Source: a bacterium
GTDB lineage: Bacteria; CAIJMQ01; JAADFP01
Length of the DNA: 16,329 bases
Assembly: GCA_027021085.1 (NCBI GenBank)
Contig: JALUVB010000030.1
Location: forward strand, 1-16,329
Direction of reading: 5' to 3'
How positions within the stretch are numbered: position 1 is the first letter of the stretch; every line of letters starts with the position of its first letter. The notes below the pieces were generated by a model. The model did no database searches. It was given only the letters and a program-made list of their open reading frames with translations, and was not told where the DNA came from. Shown here piece by piece: positions 6,180 through 12,626 of this stretch. The position numbers and the translations under genes were made by a program.

Positions 6180-7751
6180 CTATTTTCCCCTCTCCTCGCC
6201 CTCCTTCAAAAGCTTGTAGTTTATGGCATTTACCAGGGCTTCCCAGGAGGCTTCCAGAATGTTGGGAGATACTCCCACCGTGGTGAACATACGCTGCGGG
6301 TCTTTGAACCTGATTAAAACCCGGGTGGTGGCAGCTGTCCCCCTGTGGGGATTGATGATTCTTACCTTGTAGTCGATAAGCTGGAGTTCTTTGAGCGTGG
6401 GATAGAATTTTAGCAGGGCCTTGTGCAGGGCGTTGGTCAGTGCATCCACGGGGCCGTCTCCCTCTGCCGCGGTATGCTCAATATCATTGCCTACTTTTAC
6501 CTGCACGGTTGCCTCGGTGAAAGGCTTGCCTTTTTTCTCGCCTACATAGACTCTGAATCCTTCCTCTTCGAAGTATTCCCGGGTCTCACCCAGCTCTTCC
6601 CGCATGAGCAGTTCCAGGGAAGCATCAGCCGCTTCAAATTCGTATCCTTCGTTCTCCAGAATTTTTATGCGGTTAAGAAGGTTTCCCACCTGGGCAGAAT
6701 TTTTGTCCAGCTGGATGCCAAACTCTTTTGCTTTTAATATTATGTTGCTTCTCCCGGAGAGTTCTGAGGTGAGAATTTTGCGCGTGTTGCCCACCAATTC
6801 CGGAGCAATATGCTCGAAGGAACGGGAAACCTTTCTCACTGCATCTACGTGGGTCCCTCCTTTGTGGGCAAAGGCTCTTTCTCCCACAAATGGCTGGTGG
6901 GGCAGGGGAATTAAGTTGGCGATTTCATAGACCAGGTAGGAGAGTTCTGTGAGTCTTTGCAAGGCACTCTCCGGTAAGCATTTCATCCCCATCTTTATCT
7001 GTAGATTTGGAATAACGGAACAGAGGTCTGCATTTCCGCATCTTTCTCCCAGCCCGTTAATGGTTCCCTGCACGTGGTTTGCCCCCATTTTTACTGCCAC
7101 TATGGTGTTGGCCACAGCCATGCCGTTGTCATTGTGGGTATGAATGCCCAGGGGAGTATTGACTTCCTTTGTTACCCGGCGCATGATTTCTTCTATTTCA
7201 AAAGGCAGACTTCCTCCGTTTGTATCGCAGAGAACCAGGGAATCTGCTCCCCCTCTTTCTGCGGCCATAAGGGTTTTTAAGGCATAATCGCTGTTATCTT
7301 TAAATCCGTCAAAGAAGTGCTCGGCATCGTAGATTACCTCCCTTCCTTTCTTTTTCAGGTAGCGCACCGAGTCTTCGATTATCTTGAGGTTATCCTGGGG
7401 AGATATTCTCAGTACCTGCTCCACGTGCAGTAGCCAGGATTTCCCGAAGAGGGTAACCACGGGTGTTTCTGCTTCTATGGCTCTGCGCAGGGAAGGGTCG
7501 CGTGAGGGCGTGTACTTTACTCTCCGGGTCATGGTAAAGGCACAGAGCTTTGCCTTTTTAAGCGGGGATTTCTTCATTTCCTCAAAGAACTTTATGTCTT
7601 TTGGGTTGGAGCCCGGCCATCCGCCCTCCACGTAGGGAAACCCGAACGCATCTAACTTTCGGGCAATTCTTATCTTATCCTGCAGGGAGAAGTTTACTCC
7701 TCCCATCTGGGCACCATCTCTCAAGGTAGTATCATATAACCAAATTTTCAT
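6180..7751 (-). CDS. cimA: Citramalate synthase (LeuA-like acyltransferase family)
   Basis: A 523-residue member of the citramalate synthase subfamily of the isopropylmalate/homocitrate synthase family. It condenses pyruvate with acetyl-CoA to (R)-citramalate, giving 2-oxobutanoate for isoleucine without threonine deaminase. The TIM-barrel domain has DTTLRDGAQ (7-15), the subfamily-typical VEGGWPGSNPKD (41-52), the metal-binding HTHNDNG (204-210), NGLGERCGNADL (232-243) and HKGGTH (296-301). The C-terminal third (about 395-520) matches the LeuA allosteric dimer domain in position and length, so isoleucine feedback is likely. The start overlaps the aspartate kinase stop by 4 nt (ATGA), so it is translationally coupled and is the last gene of the amino-acid operon. 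The stop codon is followed at once by a heptamer repeat array. Confidence 0.92.
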   Translation of the reverse strand: MKIWLYDTTLRDGAQMGGVNFSLQDKIRIARKLDAFGFPYVEGGWPGSNPKDIKFFEEMKKSPLKKAKLCAFTMTRRVKYTPSRDPSLRRAIEAETPVVTLFGKSWLLHVEQVLRISPQDNLKIIEDSVRYLKKKGREVIYDAEHFFDGFKDNSDYALKTLMAAERGGADSLVLCDTNGGSLPFEIEEIMRRVTKEVNTPLGIHTHNDNGMAVANTIVAVKMGANHVQGTINGLGERCGNADLCSVIPNLQIKMGMKCLPESALQRLTELSYLVYEIANLIPLPHQPFVGERAFAHKGGTHVDAVRKVSRSFEHIAPELVGNTRKILTSELSGRSNIILKAKEFGIQLDKNSAQVGNLLNRIKILENEGYEFEAADASLELLMREELGETREYFEEEGFRVYVGEKKGKPFTEATVQVKVGNDIEHTAAEGDGPVDALTNALHKALLKFYPTLKELQLIDYKVRIINPHRGTAATTRVLIRFKDPQRMFTTVGVSPNILEASWEALVNAINYKLLKEGEERGK

Positions 7752-8233
7752 TGCATCCTCTCCAGTTCGAATTCTTTATGAAGGGCCTGTATTGCTTTCT
7801 CACCCTCCTCTTCTCTTACCAGGCAGGAGATGAGAATTTCTGAGGTAGAGATGAGTTCTATGTTTATTTTTTCTCTGGATAGTGCTTTAAACATCCTGGC
7901 CGCTACGCCGGGATGCGTCCTCATCCCCACTCCTACTATTGACACCTTTGCTACACCTTTATCACAACCTACTTTTCCTGCTCCGAGTTTCTCTTTTACC
8001 TTTTCCATTAATTTTACTACTTTTGCTGTCTCTTCCCGGGCTACGGTAAAAGTTATCTCGCTTTTCCCTTCCCTGTCAGGTGCACCCTGTACAATAAGGT
8101 CCACGTTTATATTTTCCTTTGAGAGCGGCTCAAATATTTCCGCTGCTACTCCGGGATAATCAGGCACACCATCTATACTTATCTTTGCCTGGTTCTTTTC
8201 CAGGGCAACTCCCCTCACCAGTACGCTTTCCAT
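7748..8233 (-). CDS. Candidate internal ORF for the aspartokinase beta (regulatory) subunit
   Basis: In-frame internal translation from Met247 of the aspartate kinase would give a 161-residue protein holding only the two ACT domains. AAGGAGA sits at 8,242-8,248 (minus), exactly 8 nt before this ATG. A second internal ATG (Met241, at 8,249-8,251) has AGGAGG 11 nt upstream. The start falls at MESVLVRGVALEKNQAK, which aligns with where the Corynebacterium and Bacillus beta subunits begin. In those organisms the enzyme is an alpha2beta2 heterotetramer. Internal initiation here is inferred and not proven. Confidence 0.55.
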   Translation of the reverse strand: MESVLVRGVALEKNQAKISIDGVPDYPGVAAEIFEPLSKENINVDLIVQGAPDREGKSEITFTVAREETAKVVKLMEKVKEKLGAGKVGCDKGVAKVSIVGVGMRTHPGVAARMFKALSREKINIELISTSEILISCLVREEEGEKAIQALHKEFELERMQ

Positions 8234-8971
8234 AGATTCTATCTCCTTCATCACAATAGTCCCCTCCTTCCCATGAAAAGAAGATCTCACATGTATTTTA
8301 ACATTATACTTGGCAGCAAACTCAACGGAGCGAGATTGCAAGACTTTTGCTCCCGCGGAGGCCAATTCTAACATTTCATCGTAGGTAATTGACTGCAATT
8401 TCTTTGCTTCCGGTACTATCCTGGGGTCAGCGGTAAATACTCCGTCCACATCGGTAAAAATCTCGCATATATCTGCTTTGAGTGCGGCGGCTATGGCTAC
8501 TGCGGTGGTATCTGACCCGCCTCTTCCTAACGTAGTTATGTTGGATTCATAATCAGTGCCCTGGAAACCAGCCACAATAACAATATTTCCTTTCCGGAGT
8601 TCGGTTATTATTCTCTTGCTGTTTACTTTTAAAATCCTGGCTTTTGTGTGAAAGGAATCGGTAAGAATGCCCACCTGGGGACCGGTAAGGGAGACTGCCT
8701 TTTCTCCTCTGGCATGTATTGCCATGGAAAGAAGCGCAGAGGATATTTGCTCACCGGTGGCTATTAACATATCCAGTTCCCTGGCGGGCGGATTCCGTGA
8801 TATTTTTCTGGATAATTCTATCAATTCGTCCGTGGTAGCACCCATCGCAGAGACTATAACCACCAGTTCGTTGCCCTTTTTTCTCTCTTCTACCACCCTG
8901 GAGGCAACTCTCTTTATGTGCTCCGGTGTAGCCAGAGAGGTTCCGCCAAATTTTTGCACTATTAGAGCCAT
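7748..8971 (-). CDS. lysC: Aspartate kinase with two C-terminal ACT domains
   Basis: A 407-residue aspartokinase that phosphorylates L-aspartate, the first committed step to lysine, threonine and methionine. The kinase domain starts with VQKFGGTS (5-12), followed by VSAMGATTDEL (40-50), TGEQIS (72-77), GFQGTD (135-140), TLGRGGSDTTA (147-157) and FTDVDGVFTADPR (172-184). Two ACT domains follow (about 250-320 and 335-405), the usual site of lysine or threonine feedback inhibition. The length and layout match the Bacillus/Corynebacterium class whose gene also encodes a separate beta subunit from an internal start; a matching internal start is present here. The gene begins 2 nt after the ApgM-like stop codon and overlaps cimA by 4 nt. 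Confidence 0.94.
   Translation of the reverse strand: MALIVQKFGGTSLATPEHIKRVASRVVEERKKGNELVVIVSAMGATTDELIELSRKISRNPPARELDMLIATGEQISSALLSMAIHARGEKAVSLTGPQVGILTDSFHTKARILKVNSKRIITELRKGNIVIVAGFQGTDYESNITTLGRGGSDTTAVAIAAALKADICEIFTDVDGVFTADPRIVPEAKKLQSITYDEMLELASAGAKVLQSRSVEFAAKYNVKIHVRSSFHGKEGTIVMKEIESMESVLVRGVALEKNQAKISIDGVPDYPGVAAEIFEPLSKENINVDLIVQGAPDREGKSEITFTVAREETAKVVKLMEKVKEKLGAGKVGCDKGVAKVSIVGVGMRTHPGVAARMFKALSREKINIELISTSEILISCLVREEEGEKAIQALHKEFELERMQ
8242..8248 (-). promoter_or_regulatory. Internal Shine-Dalgarno within lysC
   Basis: AAGGAGA on the minus strand, 8 nt before the in-frame ATG at 8,231-8,233. Spacing and sequence are as good as those of true gene starts in this window. 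Part of it encodes Lys-Glu-Ile, so codon choice could also explain it by chance. Confidence 0.55.
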
Positions 8972-8973
8972 GT

Positions 8974-10161
8974 CTACTTCCCCATTATAAATAGTTTCAT
9001 AAGTGCCCTGCCGCTTTTAAAGTGCACACCGGTCAACCGGGCACTTACCTCGGAAAAAGTGGGACAGTTGTTGGATTTACCTATTCCCCACAAAATAAAA
9101 GGAACGGGGTCGCGGGTATGTGTCCTGAGCGGGGTGGAAGTTGTATGGTCGCATCCTACAAATATCCTGGCTTCCGGATGGGCTGATATTATTCTTCCTA
9201 CGATTTCCCGGTCAAAGTTTTCAATAGCAGCTACCTTTAAGTGGGGATCTCCCATATGTGCGGCTTCGTCTGTTGCTTCAATATGAATAATCACCAGGTC
9301 CAACCTTCGGAGAGCTTTTATTCCTGCTCTGGCCTTGCCCCGCCAGTTGGTATAAATATCTCCCGTAGCTTTTCTTACTTTTATCACTTCCATATCCAGG
9401 ATGCTCCCTATCCCTTTTATCACGTCCACGGCTGAGATAATACCTGCCTTGATGCCATACTTTTTTGGGAAGCTTTCTCCGTGCGGTCTCTTTCCTCCTC
9501 CCCATATCCAGATGGAATTTGCCGGAGGGAGACCTTGCTGTATTCTTCTAATATTAAGCGGGTGCTGAGGCAGGTATTCCTGGGATAATTTAATCAGCCT
9601 TTTGAGTAAGTTTGCTCCTTTGCCCCGGGGGAGGTAATTCCTTACTTCCTTGCCGATAATATCATGCGGAGGAGTGGTGGAAGGAATGTCGTCTTTTATC
9701 TCTCCCTTCCCCTTTATTATCAGTAAGTTCCTGTAGCTTACCCCGGGATGGAATTGTATGTTCTTGTCTCCCAGTTTTTCGTTCAGATAACGCATGAGAA
9801 GGCGGGATTGGGAGGAAGGAATATGTCCGGCAGAGTAATCAGCCATTATTCCATCTTCTATGGTTACCAGGTTAACACGAAAAGCCTTTTCGTGCCCTTT
9901 CAATTTGATTCCCTGGCTGGCTGCCTCCAGCGACCCCCTCCCGGGATAAAATTTATCCGGAGGATATCCCAGAAGGGATAATATGGCCACGTCACTACCC
10001 AGGGGAAAACCTTCCTTCAGGGTGGTAATAAGCCCGCAGTATCCCTCCTTGGCTAACCTGTCCATATTGGGAGTATGTGCCTTCTGAAGAGGCGTTTTAC
10101 CCCCTAATTGAGACAGGGAGTGGTCAGCCATGCCATCAGCGATTAGCATTACATGCTTCAT
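8974..10161 (-). CDS. ApgM-like alkaline phosphatase superfamily protein, probable homoserine kinase
   Basis: A 395-residue protein of the cofactor-independent phosphoglycerate mutase (archaeal ApgM) group in the alkaline phosphatase superfamily. The metal and nucleophile residues are recognisable: Asp9 in ADGMAD, the probable nucleophile Ser56 in PLGSDVA, Asp298 and His302 in EATDEAAHMGD, Asp338-His339 in CDHTTSTPLRTHTRDPVPF. By sequence alone it could be phosphoglycerate mutase. It lies between thrC and lysC, matching the family defined as 'proposed homoserine kinase' (TIGR02535), a close ApgM relative of about this length found beside threonine genes in bacteria lacking ThrB. No GHMP-type ThrB is in the window. 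I favour homoserine kinase, making O-phosphohomoserine for threonine synthase, but this rests on context. Its ATG overlaps the stop of the upstream gene by 4 nt, and aspartate kinase starts 2 nt after its stop. Confidence 0.8.
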   Translation of the reverse strand: MKHVMLIADGMADHSLSQLGGKTPLQKAHTPNMDRLAKEGYCGLITTLKEGFPLGSDVAILSLLGYPPDKFYPGRGSLEAASQGIKLKGHEKAFRVNLVTIEDGIMADYSAGHIPSSQSRLLMRYLNEKLGDKNIQFHPGVSYRNLLIIKGKGEIKDDIPSTTPPHDIIGKEVRNYLPRGKGANLLKRLIKLSQEYLPQHPLNIRRIQQGLPPANSIWIWGGGKRPHGESFPKKYGIKAGIISAVDVIKGIGSILDMEVIKVRKATGDIYTNWRGKARAGIKALRRLDLVIIHIEATDEAAHMGDPHLKVAAIENFDREIVGRIISAHPEARIFVGCDHTTSTPLRTHTRDPVPFILWGIGKSNNCPTFSEVSARLTGVHFKSGRALMKLFIMGK

Positions 10162-10985
10162 TTTCCCTCTACCTGGTAAGAAAAGGAAATCCTGGGTATT
10201 TTACCCTTTCCTTTTATTCTCAATATTGCATCTTTCCCTCCCCATTTGCCCTCCAGTAAAGCCACAAGTTCAACTTCTTTTCTTATCAGTTTACCCTGGA
10301 AGGAGAGGTTGGCGGAGAGAGGGATGGATTTTTGCAGGAACGGAGTAAAAAAAGCACCCGCGATATTTTTCCCTCCACTCAGGCTTTCTATCAGGGGAGA
10401 GGTTAAGGGAGACAAGGGAAGAGCCGTAATTTCCCCCTTACCAGATAAGTACTCGTTTGGGTCGGGTAGTTGAAACTCGCCCTTTATCCAGAAGGGAGAT
10501 TCCGGGGCAATAGTCCCTGTGATTTCTGCCTTTGCTTTCCTTCCTTCCCCGATATTACGTATAACTCCTTCTGCCTTGCCTTTTATTGCTCCTCCCGGGA
10601 AGCGGATGACAAAAGAGCCTTCTTTTAGAATCACTTCCTTTATTATGGGAAGCTTAGGGTCGGGAAGAGAGGGGTTGGAACGCCAGGATACTTCCCAGCC
10701 TTTGATTATTACCTTTTCTATTTCCCTGTGTTTCAAGACTCGCAAAGGAGAAAAATTTGCCTCCAGGCGGGAGAACTGCCATTTCATTTGTTCATTTGTC
10801 CCTTTGCCTCCGCTTATTTTTATCCTTCCCCTTGCTAACCCCAGGGATACGTGTCTCACCTTTATCCCGTTTTTGGATAATTCTTCCTTAATCTTCTGGG
10901 TAAGGGAGAAGAGTACTACCTGGTAGGCAAAAGCAAGAAAGACAATAATAGATAATATTATCCAGCCTGTTTTCTTTTTTCTCAT
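10158..10985 (-). CDS. Membrane-anchored AsmA/DUF748-like protein of unknown function
   Basis: I do not recognise a specific family with confidence. The 275-residue protein has a basic N-terminus and one membrane segment (about residues 8-28). The rest looks all-beta: it starts with a helix and 'NGIKVRHVSLGLARGRIKISGG' type text, then repeated short strands with alternating hydrophobic residues (for example VIIKGWEVSW, EVILKEGSFVIRF, AEITGTI, WIKGEFQL). This resembles the N-terminal part of AsmA/TamB-like and DUF748 envelope proteins that face the periplasm and have been linked to lipid transport. It has no cysteine and no catalytic motif that I can see. It sits inside the amino-acid operon, sharing 1 nt with thrC and 4 nt with the ApgM-like gene, so it is cotranscribed. 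Its link to threonine synthesis is unclear; it may simply be carried in the transcript. Confidence 0.75.
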   Translation of the reverse strand: MRKKKTGWIILSIIVFLAFAYQVVLFSLTQKIKEELSKNGIKVRHVSLGLARGRIKISGGKGTNEQMKWQFSRLEANFSPLRVLKHREIEKVIIKGWEVSWRSNPSLPDPKLPIIKEVILKEGSFVIRFPGGAIKGKAEGVIRNIGEGRKAKAEITGTIAPESPFWIKGEFQLPDPNEYLSGKGEITALPLSPLTSPLIESLSGGKNIAGAFFTPFLQKSIPLSANLSFQGKLIRKEVELVALLEGKWGGKDAILRIKGKGKIPRISFSYQVEGK

Positions 10986-12037
10986 TATTTCAATCCCAGT
11001 TTCTCTTCCAGAATTTTCAGGGTAGGAGGAACCGATTCCGGGACAGGAGATTCCTTTACTGCCCGGTCCGGGTCCTTAAGCCCGGTTCCGGTGAGAATAC
11101 ATACTATTATTTTATCCTTTAATACCCCCGGGTTCTCCCGGTTAAATTTCAACAGGCCTGCCACCGAGGCGGCAGAAGCAGGCTCTACGAATATCCCCTC
11201 TTCCTTTCCCAGGAGATGGTAGGCAGAGAGGATTTCCTGGTCAGAGACCATATCGATTTTACCCCCTGATTCCCGTGCGGCTGTTTCGGCTTCTTTCCAG
11301 CGGGCAGGGTTGCCTATGCGGATAGCTGTGGCAACGGTCTCCGGATTGGGTACAACTTTTCCCCTGACAATGGGAGCAGCTCCCTCTGCCTGGTATCCTC
11401 TCATGCGGGGCAGAGAAGAAATAATACCCGCGGAATAGTATTCTTTGTACCCTTTCCAGTAAGCAGTTATATTTCCGGCATTGCCCACGGGGATAAAGTG
11501 ATAATCAGGTGCTTTGCCCATCTCGTCGCATATCTCAAAGGAGCCGGTTTTCTGCCCTTCTATGCGGTAGGGATTTATGGAGTTGACCAATTGTATGGGA
11601 TAGCGGGAGGTTATTTCCACCACCATACGCAGGGCGTCATCAAAATTCCCCTGGATAGCAATTACCTGGGCTCCGTGAATTAAGGCCTGGGAAAGCTTAC
11701 CGCGGGCAATTTTCCCTTCCGGGATAAGCACTATGCTCTTTATGCCGGCCCGGGCTGCGTAGGCTGCGGCAGAGGCAGAGGTGTTTCCCGTGGAGGCACA
11801 CATTACTGCTTCGGCCCCCTTCTCCAGGGCCTTGGAGATTGCCATGCACATTCCTCTATCCTTGAAAGAACCAGTAGGGTTGGTTCCTTCAAACTTCAGT
11901 AAAACTTTACCGCCGGTGAGTTCGCTTAAAACTTTACCTTTTATAAGCGGTGTATCCCCTTCGTTTAAAGTAATCACCGGAGTTTTATCGCTTACCGGCA
12001 GGAATTTTCTGTATTTTTCAATCAGCCCTTTTTTCAT
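10985..12037 (-). CDS. thrC: Threonine synthase
   Basis: A 350-residue PLP-dependent fold-type II enzyme converting O-phosphohomoserine to threonine, of the short class found in Gram-positives and many anaerobes. The PLP lysine is Lys59 in [10 protein letters not shown]. Other signatures are [17 protein letters not shown] (82-98), [13 protein letters not shown] (the substrate region), [15 protein letters not shown] and the glycine-rich [10 protein letters not shown] near the C-terminus. There is no long N-terminal extension as in plant or E. coli-type enzymes. Its start lies inside the end of the PAP2 gene (20-nt overlap), with GGAGAG 6 nt before the ATG, and its stop TAA shares one base with the next ATG (TAATG). 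It supplies threonine, while cimA in the same operon supplies isoleucine precursors independently of threonine. Confidence 0.95.
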   Translation of the reverse strand: MKKGLIEKYRKFLPVSDKTPVITLNEGDTPLIKGKVLSELTGGKVLLKFEGTNPTGSFKDRGMCMAISKALEKGAEAVMCASTGNTSASAAAYAARAGIKSIVLIPEGKIARGKLSQALIHGAQVIAIQGNFDDALRMVVEITSRYPIQLVNSINPYRIEGQKTGSFEICDEMGKAPDYHFIPVGNAGNITAYWKGYKEYYSAGIISSLPRMRGYQAEGAAPIVRGKVVPNPETVATAIRIGNPARWKEAETAARESGGKIDMVSDQEILSAYHLLGKEEGIFVEPASAASVAGLLKFNRENPGVLKDKIIVCILTGTGLKDPDRAVKESPVPESVPPTLKILEEKLGLK

Positions 12038-12536
12038 GCGTTTCTCTCCATTTACTATTCAGCCAGAGACCTATTTTACCATTGAAATACCCAATTGTTC
12101 CTCCTACCAGGACATCGGAGGGGAAATGCACCCCCAGGTAAAGGCGGGAAAAGGCTACTAAAAAGGCTAACAGGTAAAATATCCAGGCAAAGCGGGGAAA
12201 GAAGTAGGAAAACAGCACCGCACCGGTAAAAGCTACGGCTGAATGTCCCGAGGGGAAAGAGGAGTACTTGAGAAGAGGGCCTAAAACCTGGATATCAGGT
12301 AAGGATATTACCGGGCGAGGACGATGGATAAAATATTTCCCCAGCTGGACAAATATTTCCACCAGGATTAGCGCGGTCAAAGAGGAAGTTAAGCCGAAAA
12401 AAAAAGATTTCTTCCTGAAAAAGTAGAGGAAAGAGAAGAAAATCAGGAGTGTTATCCCCGCGTTTCCCAGGTAAGTAAAATAAATAAAAAAGTAATTCAG
12501 CCACCCTATACGGTGGTTTATCAGCCAGTGAAGCAT
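12018..12536 (-). CDS. PAP2-family membrane phosphatase
   Basis: A type 2 phosphatidic acid phosphatase homologue with several membrane helices (about residues 25-50, 55-75, 112-122 and 128-140, numbered from an alternative ATG at 12,569). The three-part PAP2 motif is complete: K(x6)RP at 78-86 (KYFIHRPRP), PSGH at 106-109, and SR(x5)H(x3)D at 141-152. Substrates of this family include undecaprenyl pyrophosphate, phosphatidylglycerophosphate and lipid A phosphates; sequence alone does not choose. I place the start at the second ATG (12,536), because GGGAGA lies 5 nt upstream, whereas the ATG at 12,569 has no ribosome binding site and lies only 9 nt from the predicted -10. The gene overlaps thrC by 20 nt and appears to lead the operon. 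A spatial and functional link with the divergent sulfatase-fold gene is possible. Confidence 0.9.
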   Translation of the reverse strand: MLHWLINHRIGWLNYFFIYFTYLGNAGITLLIFFSFLYFFRKKSFFFGLTSSLTALILVEIFVQLGKYFIHRPRPVISLPDIQVLGPLLKYSSFPSGHSAVAFTGAVLFSYFFPRFAWIFYLLAFLVAFSRLYLGVHFPSDVLVGGTIGYFNGKIGLWLNSKWRETHEKRAD

Positions 12537-12578
12537 ATTTTTCTCCCATACGCCCAAGCTAAAAAACATCAGGCTTAT

Positions 12579-12587
12579 ATTTTAACA
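12579..12587 (-). promoter_or_regulatory. Candidate extended -10 promoter of the PAP2-thrC-lysC-cimA operon
   Basis: The minus strand reads TGTTAAAAT (TG-N-TAAAAT), an extended -10 pattern. Predicted transcription would begin around 12,570-12,574, leaving a leader of about 35 nt before the preferred PAP2 start at 12,536. No matching -35 was found at normal spacing. Confidence 0.5.
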
Positions 12588-12611
12588 TACAACACGCCTG
12601 GAGAGGGAAAG

Positions 12612-12620
12612 TGATAAAAT
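12612..12620 (+). promoter_or_regulatory. Candidate extended -10 promoter of the sulfatase gene, leaderless arrangement
   Basis: TGATAAAAT is a clean extended -10. Exactly six bases separate it from the ATG at 12,627, so the expected transcription start falls on the A of the start codon. The only purine-rich stretch (GGAGAGGG at 12,600-12,607) is about 19 nt away and lies upstream of the -10, so it would not be in the mRNA. The spacing points to leaderless translation. Confidence 0.55.
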
Positions 12621-12626
12621 AAACAA

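Noticed and set aside
12295-12549. Second minus-strand frame inside the PAP2 gene
   Set aside because: It is a shadow of the PAP2 gene in another frame; it has no family resemblance and the PAP2 frame carries all three catalytic motifs.
12537-12569. Upstream ATG (12,569) as the PAP2 start
   Set aside because: It lacks a ribosome binding site and lies 9 nt from the predicted -10, while the ATG at 12,536 has GGGAGA at 5 nt. A leaderless start at 12,569 cannot be fully excluded.
12570-12600. CAGGC...GCCTG inverted repeat around the PAP2 -10 box as an operator
   Set aside because: The arms are only 5 bp with a 21-nt interior, which is expected by chance. No regulator gene is adjacent.
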